Assembly (NCBI GenBank): GCA_017472605.1
Contig: JAFUPV010000006.1
Span: forward strand, 1 to 64,000
Source of the DNA: Lachnospiraceae bacterium
GTDB taxonomy: Bacteria; Bacillota; Clostridia; Lachnospirales; Lachnospiraceae
Length of the DNA: 64,000 nt
Reading direction: 5' to 3'
A model generated the notes under the pieces. It was not told the DNA's origin. It ran no database searches and saw only the letters and a program-made list of their open reading frames with translations. Below are positions 62,021 through 64,000 of the stretch, piece by piece (position 1 is the stretch's first letter; the number at the start of each line of letters is the position of its first letter). Both the position numbers and the translations under genes were made by a program.

Positions 62021-62440
62021 ATGGTGGAGAAATTCAGAAGGGGAAGAAAAGATAACAGGGGATTTACTCTGGTTGAGATGGTTGTCGTAATGGTGATTAT
62101 CGCCATTCTGGCAACGCTGATGATCGGTGCATTAAACGGATATATCGATAAGGCAAAGGAAAAGACAGCAGTTGCAAACTGCCGATCGGTTGTTGTTGCT
62201 GCCCAGACACAGCTGTCTGAGGAATATGCGAAGGGGCACGCGTACAGCGGAACCACCTGGGACCGTACCTCCGGATCGGAATACACAATGAAGAAAGTGC
62301 TTGAGCTTGCGGACCTTGTTGGAAAGGTAACGGTAGTCAGCCAGTCTGTCAGCGACGGTACGGTGAATTCCATGGATGTGAAAACAGGAGACATTACTGC
62401 CAGATATACCGATGATGGCGGAATCGTGATTTTGAACTGA
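62021..62440 (+). CDS. Type IV prepilin-like protein (second of a tandem pair)
   Basis: A 139-residue prepilin: leader MVEKFRRGRKDNRG, then FTLVEM and the hydrophobic helix. From the cleavage-site glycine, 35 residues are identical to the upstream prepilin, and the next 25 are mostly so (CRSVVVAAQTQLSE shared). The C-terminal domains differ (here GTTWDRTSGSEYT and DGTVNSMDVKTGD). The DNA of the shared part differs at many third positions, so the duplication is not recent. GGGGAAG lies 11 nt before the ATG. The 139-bp gap after the first pilin holds nothing else I recognise. Confidence 0.92.
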   Translation: MVEKFRRGRKDNRGFTLVEMVVVMVIIAILATLMIGALNGYIDKAKEKTAVANCRSVVVAAQTQLSEEYAKGHAYSGTTWDRTSGSEYTMKKVLELADLVGKVTVVSQSVSDGTVNSMDVKTGDITARYTDDGGIVILN

Positions 62441-62455
62441 AAATAAGAATGTTAT

Positions 62456-62485
62456 AAGGGCAGAGCAATCTGCCCTTGTTCTGCT
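62456..62485 (+). terminator. Hairpin between prepilin genes and prepilin peptidase gene
   Basis: A 9-bp stem (AAGGGCAGA at 62456-62464 with TCTGCCCTT at 62469-62477) with a 4-nt loop, then GTTCTGCT. The T tract is poor. It may act as a partial terminator or RNA stabiliser, so pilin messages outnumber the downstream assembly genes (inference). Confidence 0.6.
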
Positions 62486-62499
62486 AAGGAGGAAGGCAA

Positions 62500-63297
62500 A
62501 TGGATGGACTGGATGTGCTGGCTGTTCTTCTCTGTGTTCTGGTGTTTCTGACAGGAATGGTGGTATTTTCGTTCCTGAACGTAGTGATATACCGGCTTCC
62601 GAAGAAGCAGGACTTTGTAAAAGGCAGGTCCTTTTGTCCCTCCTGCGGCTGTCAGCTGAGAGGATATGACATGATCCCGGTTCTCAGCTGGATTCTGCTG
62701 CGCGGGCGGTGCAGAAACTGCGGCGGGCGGATTTCGTTTCGTTATCCGCTGATGGAAGTGGCTGGTGGCCTGCTTTGTCTTCTCTGTCTGTACCGATTTG
62801 GCCGGTGGAACGGTTTTTTCTATCAGATAAGCGGGGAAATGCTGCTGGCATTTTGTGTGATCAGCGTCCTTGCTGTGATTTTCTGGATCGATTTTGACAC
62901 GATGGAGATTCCCAATGGACTGACAGCAGTGCTGATCATTCCTGCCATTCTTTCCCTGGCTGTTATGGACGGGCCCGGGCTGCTTTCCAGAGTAATCGGC
63001 TTTTTTTCGGTCAGCCTGCCCATGCTGCTGCTGACGATGGCAGTCGATCAGGCCTTTGGCGGCGGAGATATCAAGCTGATGGCAGTGATTGGTTTTTTTC
63101 TCGGATGGAAGATGTGCCTGACTGCTTTTTTTCTGGCCATTTTGATTGGCGGTGTGTACGGGATTGCAGTGCTTCTGCTGAAAAGAAAGGGGAGAAAGGA
63201 TCATTTTGCCTTCGGTCCCTGTCTGTGCGTCGGAACGGTGCTTGCAATGATTTGGGGTGAACAGCTGCTTGGCTGGTATTTATCCTTGATTTTATAG
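62500..63297 (+). CDS. Prepilin peptidase / N-methyltransferase (PilD, A24 family)
   Basis: A 265-residue polytopic membrane aspartic peptidase. The N-terminal cytoplasmic loop carries CPSCGCQL and CRNCGGRI (about residues 46-75), the zinc site linked to methyltransferase function. The catalytic aspartates are in FWIDFDTMEIPNG (near 130) and GGGDIKLM (near 188). It cleaves and may N-methylate the two prepilins upstream. AAGGAGGAAGGCAA precedes the ATG. It is cotranscribed with the following pilC-like gene (10 bp gap). Confidence 0.95.
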   Translation: MDGLDVLAVLLCVLVFLTGMVVFSFLNVVIYRLPKKQDFVKGRSFCPSCGCQLRGYDMIPVLSWILLRGRCRNCGGRISFRYPLMEVAGGLLCLLCLYRFGRWNGFFYQISGEMLLAFCVISVLAVIFWIDFDTMEIPNGLTAVLIIPAILSLAVMDGPGLLSRVIGFFSVSLPMLLLTMAVDQAFGGGDIKLMAVIGFFLGWKMCLTAFFLAILIGGVYGIAVLLLKRKGRKDHFAFGPCLCVGTVLAMIWGEQLLGWYLSLIL

Positions 63298-63307
63298 AGG
63301 TGATGGT

Positions 63308-64000
63308 ATGCCGAAATACAGTTATACTGCCAGAGATGAGCAGGGTAAAAAAAGAAAAGGTGAAGTCTACGCGGACAGCGAATCTCAGCTCTATGAGATG
63401 CTGAGAGCGAACAATCAGTTCCTTCTGTCATGTACGGATGCGGAGAAGAACAGAAAACATTACCGCAGAATGCGGACCATGCAGCTTTCTGATTTCTGCA
63501 GACAGCTTGGAACACTGCTGTCTGCCGGCGTTTCCCTGGTCCGTGCGCTGCACATCATGGAGAATGACGAAACAATCAGTGAGGAACAGAAAACCATTCT
63601 TTCCGACATCATGCGTCTTGTTCGCCAGGGAGAATCGTTTTCCGAGGCGCTGGCATCTCAGAACGGCGCCTTCCCGGAGCTGCTGATCAACATGTTTCGC
63701 TCGGCAGAAGAAACAGGAAGTCTTGACCGGACGGCGATGCGGATGGCGGAACACTATCAGAAGGAATATCGGCTCCAGACGAAGATCCGGAGTGCAATGA
63801 TGTATCCGAAGATTCTGGCAGTCGTGATCGCAGCGGTAGTTATGATCATTTTTTCGTTCATCATGCCGCAGCTGACCAGCGTCTTTCAGGACATGGAGCT
63901 GCCGGTGCTGACGCAGGTGATGCTGGCAATTTCAGCGTTTGTGCGGAATTACTGGATGGCTCTTCTGGTGGGAATTGCAATCCTGTTTTTGCTGTGGAAA
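63308..64000 (+). CDS. Type II secretion/type IV pilus inner-membrane protein (PilC/GspF), 3' end cut by window
   Basis: 231 codons are visible with no stop before the window ends. The start MPKYSYTARDEQGKKRKGEV is typical of GspF/PilC. A first cytoplasmic helical domain (about residues 55-160: LSDFCRQLGTLLSAGVSL, FRSAEETGSLD) is followed by a transmembrane helix (ILAVVIAAVVMIIFSFIMP, about 163-181) and a second hydrophobic stretch at the end. GAGGTGAT precedes the ATG at 63308. The protein is the platform that works with a pilus ATPase, presumably encoded just outside the window. Confidence 0.93.
   Translation, partial: MPKYSYTARDEQGKKRKGEVYADSESQLYEMLRANNQFLLSCTDAEKNRKHYRRMRTMQLSDFCRQLGTLLSAGVSLVRALHIMENDETISEEQKTILSDIMRLVRQGESFSEALASQNGAFPELLINMFRSAEETGSLDRTAMRMAEHYQKEYRLQTKIRSAMMYPKILAVVIAAVVMIIFSFIMPQLTSVFQDMELPVLTQVMLAISAFVRNYWMALLVGIAILFLLWK

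Overview
The window looks like chromosomal core from a spore-forming, anaerobic member of the Clostridia, most likely Lachnospiraceae. The evidence is near-50% GC, gene orders typical of clostridia (pyrH-frr-uppS-cdsA-dxr-rseP-ispG-polC; DUF512-der-plsY-gpsA-spoIVA; rpsU-yqfC-yqfD-phoH-ybeY), a Gram-positive PolC, and sporulation genes. Nearly all of it is protein coding. I saw no rRNA, tRNA, CRISPR array, insertion sequence or prophage. Both ends cut genes: a GH38 alpha-mannosidase at the left and a PilC/GspF membrane protein at the right.

Layout. 1-5000: glycan module of GH38 alpha-mannosidase, GH130 phosphorylase and a LacI-type regulator. 5.3-9.8 kb: one-carbon pair fchA-folD, a YgiQ-type radical SAM protein and an HD-domain protein. 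9.8-12.3 kb: leftward BlaI/M56 sensor pair with twin operators. 12.4-14.4 kb: thrH-glyA. 14.4-16.8 kb: PadR plus a large membrane protein. 16.8-18.7 kb: dut, an ACT-domain protein and a degenerate ThyX-like protein. 18.9-22.8 kb: beta-lactamase-fold hydrolase, NlpC/P60 peptidase and M19 dipeptidase, all apparently cytosolic, then a ferredoxin-like aldo/keto reductase. 22.9-34.1 kb: UMP kinase, ribosome recycling, undecaprenyl, CDP-DAG and MEP isoprenoid synthesis, RseP and PolC. 34.1-36.7 kb: Pro/Thr-rich lipoprotein and a long PRPP synthetase. 36.8-43.9 kb: DUF512 protein, Der, PlsY, GpsA, SpoIVA and a HAD phosphatase. 44-48.4 kb: repeat-containing amidase, membrane-anchored MutS-like ATPase and RNase H. 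48.4-56.4 kb: AlaRS, S21, YqfC/YqfD, PhoH, YbeY and a SpoVB/MurJ-like flippase. 56.6-61.3 kb: a possible BofC-like protein, two flavoproteins, DUF896, 5-formyl-THF cyclo-ligase and RlmH. 61.4-64 kb: start of a type IV pilus/type II pseudopilus operon under a consensus sigma-A promoter.

How the genes fit together. GH38 and GH130 could strip alpha-mannose and then phosphorolyse the beta-mannosyl core of N-glycans. FchA next to a FolD lacking its usual cyclohydrolase lysine suggests the methenyl-THF hydrolysis step has moved to FchA. ThrH-GlyA gives phosphoserine to serine to glycine plus methylene-THF. The hydrolase/NlpC/dipeptidase trio suggests muropeptide recycling.

The most surprising single observation is an in-frame TGA inside polC (33588-33590). 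The reading frame continues beyond it for 158 well-conserved residues that carry the DNA-binding helix-hairpin-helix region and the C-terminal clamp-binding motif.
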